A stretch of 22,485 bases of DNA, taken from the IMG/VR virus record IMGVR_UViG_3300030110_001446, positions 11,930-34,414 of that record. One strand, given 5' to 3'. How positions within the stretch are numbered: position 1 is the first letter of the stretch; every line of letters starts with the position of its first letter. The translations under genes and the position numbers were made by a program. This document shows positions 8,488 through 15,940 of this stretch, piece by piece. The stretch is from a virus. Below the pieces are notes generated by a model that saw only the letters and a list, made by a program, of their open reading frames with translations, was not told the DNA's origin and did no database searches.

Positions 8488-8720
8488 GTCAAATCTCCCT
8501 CTGTAGCAAACTTACTTCTTTCTGAACACCCTATAAATAAAACAACGGCATCTCCACCCTTCATATCTAGGTGATCCTGTAATGTTTTATTAACGTGAGT
8601 GTTGTATGTCTGTAAATATGACACACACTCTTCATTAGTTTTAAATATCTCAGCCTTATACTGAATTACTTCAACAATACCACCAATTAATATCGTTGCA
8701 TATATTACTACTGCTCCCAT
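8484..8720 (-). CDS. Small membrane-anchored or secreted protein, 78 residues
   Basis: A 78-residue protein with a hydrophobic N-terminus (about 2-17, VVIYATILIGGIVEVI) that could be a membrane anchor or uncleaved signal, followed by a soluble domain with two cysteines (C33 and C65). I do not recognise the family. The ATG lies one base after the nrdJ stop (TAACATG) and uses an AGGAG site inside the last codons of nrdJ. Its stop overlaps the RMF-like start in ATGA. If the soluble part faces the periplasm, C33 and C65 could form a disulfide; this is inference. Confidence 0.6.
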   Translation of the reverse strand: MGAVVIYATILIGGIVEVIQYKAEIFKTNEECVSYLQTYNTHVNKTLQDHLDMKGGDAVVLFIGCSERSKFATEGDLT

Positions 8721-8721
8721 G

Positions 8722-10608
8722 TTATGCTCCTATGTCTACAATCTCACAGTTATCACCTGAACAGGCAAATGTCTGTGAAGATTTTGTGTTATCTTCTTTT
8801 TCATAAGTCGTAAACTTATTCCAATCAATATGAGTGAACTTACTGCTAAAATCATTGTATACAGCTTCTGTGCAATCCTGATATGGTGCTTGCTGATAAG
8901 TATGATCGGAGTGTGGTAGAAAAGAAACACCTGACATCTCATCAAAATGTTTGAATACAAATGCTCCTACTTCCATCCATTCTTCATCACGCACTGATAC
9001 AGTAACAGAAGGTTTATGCTCACACCAATGTCGCTGATAGAGAAGCCACATCTCTAGCTGTTCTATAGCTGTCATGTCATTCCTAACTACAGACTTCTTT
9101 GGTGACTTCATAGGAAAGCTAAACACAGTTTGCGTATCTGGCTTCATAAAGTCTGGTTCGTTAGGTATCTTACTGTCAATCATGAACTGTGTGAGAGGAT
9201 CTTTATTATCACCACGCACAGTCCTAACGTAAAAAGAGCTATGACGAGGGTGTATGCCACTGCTTGAGTCAACAAGTTGCGATACTGTTCCACTTGGTTT
9301 GACACACGTAATTGCTGTGCTTTGTGGAATACTGAAGATAGCTGACCATTCTTTGTTTGTTTCAACAGCAACTTCTCTGAGTGCTGTGAGGGTTTTTTCA
9401 AGCCCATGTTTTCTCCCATTCGTTAATTCATTATCCATAATACCTGTAAGGCTGACACCAAGAAGTCTTTCTTCTTCTGTGTTCTTCTGCCATATCTTTC
9501 TAAGGTATGGAAACTTAGTAAGAGTAGACTGTGCCGTGCCAAGTATGGTAGCCAACATAACCTTTCTCTTTAGATCATCAAACTTATCCTTCTCTCTTAC
9601 TACAACCTCAGTAAGATTGCAGAACTGGTAAGGTCTAAGAATAATCTCACTGCAAGGATTACAACCAAAGTCATGATTTGGATCTCTTCTACCAAACTTA
9701 CTTGCCTGTTCCTTGGCTGACAGCCTGTTAAATATACCACGTTCTCCTGACTTAGATTCTACAAGAGATGCCCACTCACGTAAGAATGTCTCACCATCAG
9801 GCTTGGCTGTATAAACAACAGAGTTATTTGATAGTGCCATCTGTGGTGCAGTCTCCCACCACTTACCTGACTTAGCATGTCTCATGCGTCCATCAGATAG
9901 ATTAGATAAACTAATCATGGCAGATCTACGTACACCACCAGAGACTACAACTTCCCCAACTTTGCACATTAGATTATGACAGTCGTAGCTAGATAATTTA
10001 CGTCCTTCATTGTGACGAAATAGTGCTACTGTAAAATTAAATAAATCTATAAGAGGTGCAGGTCCACTAGCTCTACCACCAAACACTTTGAGCCTAGCAC
10101 CTGCAGGTCTTACCTTAGACATGTCCCATACAGGAACTTCACCCATATACAAGTGTCCTATCAGCTTGCGTAAAGATCTTGCCCATCCTTCTTTACTGTC
10201 TTGCACCTGTATACATGTATCAACATGATCTAGCTTCTGTGGTATCTCTGGTAATTGATCTACGTATTGTCTCTCAACAGAAAAGCCTACACCTGTACCA
10301 CATAATAATATATACATAGCTTCATCAAAAGCTTTTGGGTCATCGACAGGAAGATAACTACAGTTGTACCCTGCTGTGTTATCTCTTTCTAAAGCAACTC
10401 CTGCTGTCATCAAAGCTCTCATTGAAGGCATAACTTCTAGCTTAGTTATAGCATCTTTTATCTGTACCAAAGGAAGATGTCCCTTAACTTTCTGTGACAT
10501 GTACGATACATATCTATCTACAGTTTCTTCCCATGTCTCTCGTCTATTCTCCTCGTCTATCCATCTAGCGTATCTAGATATTGCTATAAATTTTTGATAA
10601 TCATTCAT
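8722..10608 (-). CDS. nrdJ: Adenosylcobalamin-dependent class II ribonucleoside-triphosphate reductase
   Basis: Reduces ribonucleotides to deoxyribonucleotides using a B12-derived radical, supplying dNTPs for phage replication. The 628 residues show the monomeric RTPR type. NPCSE (317-321) holds the thiyl-radical cysteine C319 and E321, and N317 completes the site, as N406/C408/E410 do in the Lactobacillus leichmannii enzyme. C83 (NCSYLP) and C330 (QFCNLTE) match the active-site disulfide pair. The C-terminal CSGDNC (C616 and C621, CX4C) matches the re-reducing tail pair. There is no N-terminal ATP cone. At 628 residues it is shorter than the bacterial enzyme. A GGAG site lies seven bases before the ATG. 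It follows a 56-residue gene and the DUF3310 gene in one operon. B12 dependence means the host must take up or make cobalamin. Confidence 0.93.
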   Translation of the reverse strand: MNDYQKFIAISRYARWIDEENRRETWEETVDRYVSYMSQKVKGHLPLVQIKDAITKLEVMPSMRALMTAGVALERDNTAGYNCSYLPVDDPKAFDEAMYILLCGTGVGFSVERQYVDQLPEIPQKLDHVDTCIQVQDSKEGWARSLRKLIGHLYMGEVPVWDMSKVRPAGARLKVFGGRASGPAPLIDLFNFTVALFRHNEGRKLSSYDCHNLMCKVGEVVVSGGVRRSAMISLSNLSDGRMRHAKSGKWWETAPQMALSNNSVVYTAKPDGETFLREWASLVESKSGERGIFNRLSAKEQASKFGRRDPNHDFGCNPCSEIILRPYQFCNLTEVVVREKDKFDDLKRKVMLATILGTAQSTLTKFPYLRKIWQKNTEEERLLGVSLTGIMDNELTNGRKHGLEKTLTALREVAVETNKEWSAIFSIPQSTAITCVKPSGTVSQLVDSSSGIHPRHSSFYVRTVRGDNKDPLTQFMIDSKIPNEPDFMKPDTQTVFSFPMKSPKKSVVRNDMTAIEQLEMWLLYQRHWCEHKPSVTVSVRDEEWMEVGAFVFKHFDEMSGVSFLPHSDHTYQQAPYQDCTEAVYNDFSSKFTHIDWNKFTTYEKEDNTKSSQTFACSGDNCEIVDIGA

Positions 10609-10771
10609 GTTTATTCTCCATTGTTATTCTTATGTGTTTTACTTTTAGCCCATCAATATCGTAGATAAACTCCTCTAGTGCTTCTTTTATTTCTTGAGTA
10701 GGATCACCATCAGCAGGTACAGGATAATCATCCTCATCGACATTAAGAGTGAGATATACTTTAACAACCAT
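10601..10771 (-). CDS. Small acidic protein, 56 residues, bridging the DUF3310 gene and nrdJ
   Basis: An ATG at 10771 opens a 56-residue frame that ends at a TGA eight bases inside nrdJ. The protein begins MVVKVYLTLNVDEDDYPVP, then continues with a helix (TQEIKEALEEFIYDIDG) and a basic strand (LKVKHIRITME), a plausible small beta-alpha-beta layout. It starts 11 bases inside the DUF3310 gene. No good Shine-Dalgarno site precedes it, so it would depend on coupling. It fills what would otherwise be a 152-base gap in a module with almost no gaps, which supports it being real. Function unknown. Confidence 0.6.
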   Translation of the reverse strand: MVVKVYLTLNVDEDDYPVPADGDPTQEIKEALEEFIYDIDGLKVKHIRITMENKHE

Positions 10772-11060
10772 CGCTATAGTCAGTCAGTCCTTCAAGAAGA
10801 TCAACTTGATCTGAGTCTGTTTTCTTCTTGACCTCAATAAGTCTGCTGAGATACCACTGTGCTTTCTCTAAGTCTTGCACACCATCCTTATATCGATATC
10901 TCCAGAGATACTTAATAATATTACCCTGCAAATAATATTCGTATCCCTCTCCTGTAGCTGACTGAATAGCTTCTATACATTCTACACCATACTTGTTGTA
11001 GTGTGGTGGACTATTAACCATATCTTTATTTTTACAATTGTTTATTTCCCATTTTGCCAT
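10761..11060 (-). CDS. DUF3310 family protein (T7 gp1.7-like, possible nucleotide kinase)
   Basis: About 99 residues with the DUF3310 core: VNSPPHYNKYGVECIEAIQ, then LQGNIIKYLWRYRYKDGVQDLEKAQWYLSRLI. Family members are widespread in phages; T7 gp1.7, which carries this domain, has been described as a nucleotide kinase, so a role in dNTP supply is plausible, especially next to nrdJ. I prefer the ATG at 11060 (MAKWE), one base after the upstream stop and eight bases after a GGGAG. An in-frame ATG at 11075 would add five residues. The C-terminus overlaps the 56-residue gene by 11 bases. Confidence 0.8.
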   Translation of the reverse strand: MAKWEINNCKNKDMVNSPPHYNKYGVECIEAIQSATGEGYEYYLQGNIIKYLWRYRYKDGVQDLEKAQWYLSRLIEVKKKTDSDQVDLLEGLTDYSDGC

Positions 11061-11061
11061 A

Positions 11062-11430
11062 TCATGCACTCCCATTTAGTTTCTCTTTCATTGCTTTGAA
11101 GTCTACCTTAATTACATTACCTTGTCTACCAGTAATTGCAACTGGTGGCTTTTCTCTTGGCTCTTCCATCTCTGATCTAACTATCTCATATACTTTCTTA
11201 GCATGATCTTCATCAGATCTAAGTAGATCAATACTTACGAGTGTCATACGAGCAAAGAACATAATTTCATTAAAGTCTCTATCTGATAAAGGATTGTGAA
11301 CTGAGTCTATGACTTGTAAGTTAACATCTCCTGTCCAATTGTTTTGGTGATCTAGTATAGGTTTCATTCTTATTATAATATCTTGGTCATCTAATTTAAA
11401 ATGTAAGTCTTTAAATCCGTTTTGTGTCAT
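11062..11430 (-). CDS. Hypothetical phage protein, 122 residues
   Basis: A 122-residue soluble protein with an N-terminal beta-rich part (about 1-45), a helical middle (DRDFNEIMFFARMTLVSIDLL) and a basic C-terminus (GNVIKVDFKAMKEKL). I do not recognise a family or catalytic motif. The ATG is preceded by AAGGAG at a seven-base distance and overlaps the endonuclease I stop in ATGA. It lies between the endonuclease I and DUF3310 genes, so a DNA or nucleotide metabolism role would fit, but there is no direct evidence. Confidence 0.6.
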   Translation of the reverse strand: MTQNGFKDLHFKLDDQDIIIRMKPILDHQNNWTGDVNLQVIDSVHNPLSDRDFNEIMFFARMTLVSIDLLRSDEDHAKKVYEIVRSEMEEPREKPPVAITGRQGNVIKVDFKAMKEKLNGSA

Positions 11431-11891
11431 TTAAAACTCCTTATAATCTTTTTCCTTGGAAACTCTATGAGTTCAGGAAGTGGTTTCTTTTTACGTTCTT
11501 TAAGCCAAGGCTCTGGTATTACTCTATCATAGTACAGGAACTTGTTCTTCTCACACCAATCCCCATAGCTAGTCTTAGAGCCTTTCTTAATCTTTCTTTT
11601 ACTACTTGTAAACACAAAGCGTATGTCTAATTTAGGGTGCTGTTTCTTAATACATATGTGTTTTCTTCTGTCTTCTACAGTGAAGAGTCCTTTGGTTTCT
11701 ATTATGATACCATTAGGTAGCACAAAGTCAGGTGTGTAATGTCTGTAAGCCAAGTCTTCCCACTCTATCTTGATGCCCTCGTAAATATATTTTACTTTTA
11801 GTTCATCAAGAAACTCTGAGAGCTTTACTTCTAGCCCACTACGATAGCCTAACTTACGTGCTACCTTGTACTGTTTAGAGGTGTATAACAC
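11427..11891 (-). CDS. T7 endonuclease I family Holliday-junction resolvase
   Basis: Cleaves branched DNA such as four-way junctions; in T7 (gp3) it resolves replication intermediates and helps degrade host DNA. The 154 residues match T7 gp3 along most of the length: GYRSGLEVKL, YTPDFVLPNGIIIETKGL, then KGSKTSYGDWCEKN. The PD-(D/E)XK residues of T7 (E20, E35, D55, E65, K67) are found as E21, E38, D55, E65 and K67. The start is a GTG directly after the stop of the 66-residue gene (TAAGTG); no strong Shine-Dalgarno site is seen, so coupling is likely. It lies two genes downstream of the Cas4-like exonuclease, as T7 gp3 sits within its own DNA-metabolism cluster. Confidence 0.92.
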   Translation of the reverse strand: MLYTSKQYKVARKLGYRSGLEVKLSEFLDELKVKYIYEGIKIEWEDLAYRHYTPDFVLPNGIIIETKGLFTVEDRRKHICIKKQHPKLDIRFVFTSSKRKIKKGSKTSYGDWCEKNKFLYYDRVIPEPWLKERKKKPLPELIEFPRKKIIRSFK

Positions 11892-12092
11892 TTACCACTT
11901 GTACCAGAGAGTAAGAGGACTCTCTAGTTCTTTCCCATACAGAGCTTTATGCTCCATTAAGAATGCTTCTCTGGCAGCATTATACGATGCATACTTCTTT
12001 TCATGGTATGCTTTTTTCATTTCGGCTAACTTCTTTTGAGTCATCTCAATTTGTTCAGCCATCTCCTCTAACGTAGGTTCTTTCTCTGTCAT
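11892..12092 (-). CDS. Small coiled-coil protein, 66 residues
   Basis: A 66-residue protein, almost entirely one charged helix (TLEEMAEQIEMTQKKLAEM) with a Tyr-rich second half ending in LTLWYKW. The family is not recognised. It has a strong site (AAGGAG eight bases before the ATG), one of the best in the module, and its ATG overlaps the exonuclease stop in ATGA. It lies between two nucleases, so an accessory or inhibitory partner is conceivable; that is speculation. Confidence 0.6.
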   Translation of the reverse strand: MTEKEPTLEEMAEQIEMTQKKLAEMKKAYHEKKYASYNAAREAFLMEHKALYGKELESPLTLWYKW

Positions 12093-12952
12093 ATAAGTTT
12101 CTCCTTTCTTATTTCAACATATGAAACAATCTTTGGTTCTTTTGCCTGAGACACCAGAGAAGGTAACTCCTGCAAGTTAGTCCAACAAGAGTGCTTAAAT
12201 CTACAGAAAGAACATGTAGTTCCTAAGATTTTATTTCCTGTGGGCTTCCCTCTGAATGTTTCTTCTACTGCATCAAAACATCTTTTAAACTTGTTACTCT
12301 GTACTACACTTACATTATCAGATAGTTTATCTACTTCTTTTGTCAAGTCTAAACCAGTAGCAGGTACATATTTAAAACTACCATTAGCTTTATTTATAAC
12401 CCACCAACCACCTGCTTTCTTATTTAAAGCCTGTGCGTACCCTGCCAACTGTCCTACATAACCAAAAGGATCTTCTTTGGCAAGAGTATCAAATGATTCA
12501 AACTTATTTCTATATGACCAATCAGATGCTGACTTGATATCATCAACGGCATCATCCATAATTATGTCATATGTTCCTTCTATTTTGGAATCTATAGTTA
12601 ATTCCATAGACACCTTCTTAGAATCTTCGTAGGCTACACCTGCCTGTCTAAGTAAACCTTTAAATATAGACTCAACAATATCTCCTAACATCATATTCAT
12701 AACAAAGTTATTAGGAAATGGTAGAGCTTTATCAGGCTCGTGCTTCTCATACCAAAGCTGACAGGTAGGCTTGCCTATATTAGACATCCTAAGTCTGAAC
12801 TCTTTCCTAGTATTATTAGAGCCAAACTGACGGTGTAAGGCTTCTTTAATGTCATCACAAATCTTATCAATGTTTGCATCAGACAATACCTTCTTACCGT
12901 CAGTGGCTTGGTCTAGGAATCGGTGCAGTTTAAGTTCTGCCTTATGATTCAT
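12089..12952 (-). CDS. Cas4/RecB-like PD-(D/E)XK exonuclease with Fe-S cluster cysteines
   Basis: Probable DNA exonuclease for recombination or end processing, in the position held by the gp6-type exonuclease in T7-like genomes. The 287 residues show the Cas4 pattern. An N-terminal cysteine (C64, KPTCQLWYEKH) pairs with a C-terminal CX2C-X5-C cluster (C247, C250 and C256), four likely ligands of a 4Fe-4S cluster. The nuclease motifs are G126-x-x-D129 followed by D138-I-K140, and a QxxxY motif at Q168-Y172 (GQLAGYAQAL). The gene is two bases from the 302-residue gene and overlaps the next start by ATGA. The start has only a weak ribosome site. No cas gene lies nearby, so this is a phage recombination nuclease rather than part of a CRISPR locus. 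Confidence 0.85.
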   Translation of the reverse strand: MNHKAELKLHRFLDQATDGKKVLSDANIDKICDDIKEALHRQFGSNNTRKEFRLRMSNIGKPTCQLWYEKHEPDKALPFPNNFVMNMMLGDIVESIFKGLLRQAGVAYEDSKKVSMELTIDSKIEGTYDIIMDDAVDDIKSASDWSYRNKFESFDTLAKEDPFGYVGQLAGYAQALNKKAGGWWVINKANGSFKYVPATGLDLTKEVDKLSDNVSVVQSNKFKRCFDAVEETFRGKPTGNKILGTTCSFCRFKHSCWTNLQELPSLVSQAKEPKIVSYVEIRKEKLI

Positions 12953-12954
12953 GG

Positions 12955-13863
12955 CTACTGAACTTTCTCATCATTAGAGATGTCGATGAAAGTTTCCACA
13001 ACAGCAGGATCAATGTCCTCTTTGGAATGAACGTTCTCATCCCACTGATTCATGATGTACTGGTTGTAGTTAGTAACCCAAGACAGAAGATCACCAAAGA
13101 GTTCCTGATCTTTATCAGATGTCTCTACCTTAGAGGTAAGATCTAGCCTTGTGCTAGGCACGTAGTAGCTGTTACCATTCGGTAGTTTTCTCTCTTCAGA
13201 TGAAGCGTACACAGTGTGATTAACTGGTAGTCTCTTCATCTTAGAAAGCTTTACAAAGACATCACCAACAGTTTTAAATGCTTCACGGTTATCTACTTCC
13301 CATATGAAAGGAACATAACCTAGATCAGCATCACTGTTGTAGTCTCCTTCTACTTTAAGAGCCTTATCAAACTTGGCAAGTCCTAGTATAACTCTGACTC
13401 GTTTGATCTGTCTGATCAGTTCTTTCTGCTTGTCAGGCAGAGAAGCAAAGTCCTGTATATATCCTGCAGGTTTGCCACAGTTGAAGCCACCATCGTTATC
13501 CTTTAAGTCAACGTTAAGATTATCAGACATGACTGTCTTGACATAACGATTGGGTGTACTGTCATTGCCCTTGATAAACCTTTTATACATATAACGTTGC
13601 ATGAAAGGTCTGATCTCAATGTCAGTTTGAAAGTACTGACCATCATCAGGTACTTCTAATTTAAAAGAACCAGATGGTATGGTTTCAACATTCACTGTTT
13701 TACCATTGATCTCTGTTGTACCCATGATAGGTGTGTGACTAAGCTTTAGTCTAGCCAAAGAACTAGCAGACTTCTTAGTGATCTCTGTACCCACAGGCTC
13801 TGACATGCCCATAGCTTTAGCCATATCGTCAAAGTTTCCGTTTATTGTTACTACTTCATTCAT
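12955..13863 (-). CDS. Hypothetical protein, candidate ssDNA-binding protein
   Basis: A 302-residue soluble protein with no motif that I can name securely. It has alternating beta segments (about 40-110: IPSGSFKLEVPD, YFQTDIEIRPFMQRYMYKRF), basic stretches, and an acidic last 30 residues (SKEDIDPAVVETFIDISNDE). An acidic tail on a beta-rich body is the layout of phage single-stranded DNA-binding proteins such as T7 gp2.5. The position between polymerase and exonuclease fits. It has a strong site of its own (AAGGAG, seven bases before ATG) after a 43-base gap, which would suit a protein needed in many copies. The SSB role is inference; a recombination mediator is another option. Confidence 0.6.
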   Translation of the reverse strand: MNEVVTINGNFDDMAKAMGMSEPVGTEITKKSASSLARLKLSHTPIMGTTEINGKTVNVETIPSGSFKLEVPDDGQYFQTDIEIRPFMQRYMYKRFIKGNDSTPNRYVKTVMSDNLNVDLKDNDGGFNCGKPAGYIQDFASLPDKQKELIRQIKRVRVILGLAKFDKALKVEGDYNSDADLGYVPFIWEVDNREAFKTVGDVFVKLSKMKRLPVNHTVYASSEERKLPNGNSYYVPSTRLDLTSKVETSDKDQELFGDLLSWVTNYNQYIMNQWDENVHSKEDIDPAVVETFIDISNDEKVQ

Positions 13864-13906
13864 ATATATTCTCCTTATAATTTAAAAAAGTGTTATAGTT
13901 ATATCA
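13864..13906 (-). promoter_or_regulatory. Gap after polA with an imperfect palindrome and T-run
   Basis: This is one of only two spaced gaps inside the leftward replication module. Just after (and touching the last base of) the polymerase stop, an 18-base imperfect palindrome (13890-13907, one mismatched pair) is followed on the - strand by six T, then by an AT-rich leader with AAGGAG before the next ATG. It could act as an attenuator or weak terminator, as an mRNA processing site, or as an operator. The stem is short and AT-rich, so any of these is uncertain. Confidence 0.3.
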
Positions 13907-15940
13907 CTATACATCTTTAGTGTCAAGCCAGTTGTTACCTATTTTTGCATCTAATTTTAAAGGTACATTAAAGTCTATATTCCAACGTGTATCAATGATA
14001 TTCTTCATTGAACTGTTAATACTATTTACTATGTTTAGAACATCATCCACTTCGTCAGGATGAACATCTATTACTATCGAATCATGCACAGTGTTTACTA
14101 TGCAACTGTTCATACTCATGAGCATGTTATCAAAAGTCATAAGAATCAGTGGCACTATATCTGCTGTAGCAAATGCTTGCACAGGGTAGTTCTTTATCTG
14201 TGTAAAGTATGTAACCGTGCCATTACCTTTGCGTACTACATCAGGAAAAGAGAAGGAACGTCCTGAGGGAATACCAATGCGTCCTGTATTGATAGCTTCC
14301 TTGCCTAGCTCTTTGTGCCATGCCGACACACCTTTGTACTTATCACCAAACTGCTCGTAGTACATAGCTTCTGCTTCAGATCTGCCAAACCCTGTAGCTC
14401 CATACAGAGGAGCAAAGGTATGTGCTTTAGCTTCTTGTCTGGATGTAGGCTGTCCTGCATCCGTGATGACCTGTGCAGTATAACTATGCACATCAAAGCC
14501 TTCAGCTATCTCTTGCATTGCAACTTTGTCCTGTGACAAATATGCTGCAGTTCGAAACTCTAGCTGTGCAAAGTCAGCTTCAAGTATCTTACCACCTTCC
14601 CAACGTGACACAAAGATCTTCTTCACAGGGAATGTACCACCTCTAGGCATGTTCTGCATGTTAGGATCTGCACCACTGAACCGTCCTGTAGATGTACGAT
14701 GCTGTAATAATCTAACATGTAGCTTACCATCAGGCTTAGTGTATGTAGATATTCCCTCTACAAAGCTAGAGAGATATGTATCCAAGGCAGACAGTCTACG
14801 AACATTCTTGAGAAACAACTCTGCCTTTGTATTACCTGTACGCTTGGCATAGTGTTCAAGTATCTCAAGGTTTAGTTTGTTTGTGCTAAACCCATTGGCA
14901 CTCACCCACTTAGCAGAAGGTGCAGTAAATCTAAGACCTGCTATCTGCTGTCGTGGTGTGTATACCCAACCAGATTCTTCACACCTGACACACTTGTTTG
15001 GTTTCTTAAATGGTGTACCATCCTTCTTAACCTTTGTAATCTTGCCACGTCCTCTGCATACAGGGCAGGTACTAGCTGTAACCTTGTACACAATGTCTGT
15101 ATGATCATTGACAGCATCTGTGAATGCATCCTTTCTCATGTAAGGCTCAAAGTAATTAGCCCACATTGACTTGTCCTTTGGCTTACGACTATAGATTACC
15201 CATGATAACTGCTCTGGACTATTTAAATTAATAGGTCTGTCACCCATAAGATCACGAACCTGTTGACTAAGATCATTCAAGATACCCAACTTTTCTTTCT
15301 CAAACTCCTTACGCACTTCATGTAACTTATCCAAGTCTACATTAAACCCACGTTGATATATCTTACATAAGCAGACAGCAACCATGTTGGTGTGTGTAAC
15401 AGTATCCATAAGATCTGCGTCACCATTACTGAGCCTGTGATGTATCTTATCAGCCAGATCATATGTAGCACGTAAGTCATGCACTAAATACTCTGATAAC
15501 TCAGCATGTGGTATCTCAGCTACAGATACACCTCTCTTAAAATAATCTTTCATAGTGTCCTGTTTTTTGTTGGATAACATGTAACGTTCAGCACACTGCT
15601 CTAATGACAGAGGTTGTTTCTGCCCACGCTGTAGCACATACTCACCAAGCATAGTATCAAACACAATGCCATCATACTTAAATCCAGATTCCCACAACCA
15701 TATAAGATCATGTGACACATTGTGACACACAAGCACAGTGGTATTATCTAGTGCCTGTTGTACCATAGCATGTCCATTTTCTGTGGGTAGTTCTTGAGCA
15801 TGATCAAACGTGACTACTCTCTCCCAATTATCTGTCTTCATACCTACCATAACAAGGCTGTTACTCTCCTCAAAAGGATCTAAGTGTAGCTTGTCATTAC
15901 GTTTTGTTACAGTATTCTCTACGTCTAGTATTAATCTCAT
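13907..15940 (-). CDS. polA: Family A DNA polymerase with DnaJ-like zinc insertion (HMO-2011 type)
   Basis: Replicative polymerase with 3'-5' proofreading, 677 residues. Exonuclease motifs: D6-x-E8 (Exo I), D78 (NVSHDLIW, Exo II), Y151-x3-D155 (Exo III). Polymerase motifs: D456 in ADFAQLEFR (A), R501-x3-K505-x3-F509-x3-Y513 (B), H619-D620 (C). Between the two domains, residues about 288-328 hold C292-PV-C295-RGRG and C317-VR-C320, one zinc site built like half of a DnaJ central domain. This insertion is known from the SAR116 phage HMO-2011 and its relatives. F509 aligns with E. coli Pol I F762. The start has AAGGAAG and overlaps the upstream gene by ATGA. What the zinc element binds (DNA, helicase or a processivity partner) is not known to me. 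Confidence 0.93.
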   Translation of the reverse strand: MRLILDVENTVTKRNDKLHLDPFEESNSLVMVGMKTDNWERVVTFDHAQELPTENGHAMVQQALDNTTVLVCHNVSHDLIWLWESGFKYDGIVFDTMLGEYVLQRGQKQPLSLEQCAERYMLSNKKQDTMKDYFKRGVSVAEIPHAELSEYLVHDLRATYDLADKIHHRLSNGDADLMDTVTHTNMVAVCLCKIYQRGFNVDLDKLHEVRKEFEKEKLGILNDLSQQVRDLMGDRPINLNSPEQLSWVIYSRKPKDKSMWANYFEPYMRKDAFTDAVNDHTDIVYKVTASTCPVCRGRGKITKVKKDGTPFKKPNKCVRCEESGWVYTPRQQIAGLRFTAPSAKWVSANGFSTNKLNLEILEHYAKRTGNTKAELFLKNVRRLSALDTYLSSFVEGISTYTKPDGKLHVRLLQHRTSTGRFSGADPNMQNMPRGGTFPVKKIFVSRWEGGKILEADFAQLEFRTAAYLSQDKVAMQEIAEGFDVHSYTAQVITDAGQPTSRQEAKAHTFAPLYGATGFGRSEAEAMYYEQFGDKYKGVSAWHKELGKEAINTGRIGIPSGRSFSFPDVVRKGNGTVTYFTQIKNYPVQAFATADIVPLILMTFDNMLMSMNSCIVNTVHDSIVIDVHPDEVDDVLNIVNSINSSMKNIIDTRWNIDFNVPLKLDAKIGNNWLDTKDV

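Noticed and set aside
9254-9631. A 125-residue open frame on the + strand inside nrdJ
   Set aside because: It lies fully inside a gene with intact catalytic motifs on the other strand, and its composition (Ser, Leu and Phe-rich) is that of an antisense shadow.
12089-12952. A CRISPR-Cas locus suggested by the Cas4-like protein
   Set aside because: No direct-repeat array and no other cas gene are present; neighbours are phage replication genes.
14526-14852. A 108-residue open frame on the + strand inside polA
   Set aside because: It is antisense to the motif A region of the polymerase, with no ribosome site or sensible neighbours.
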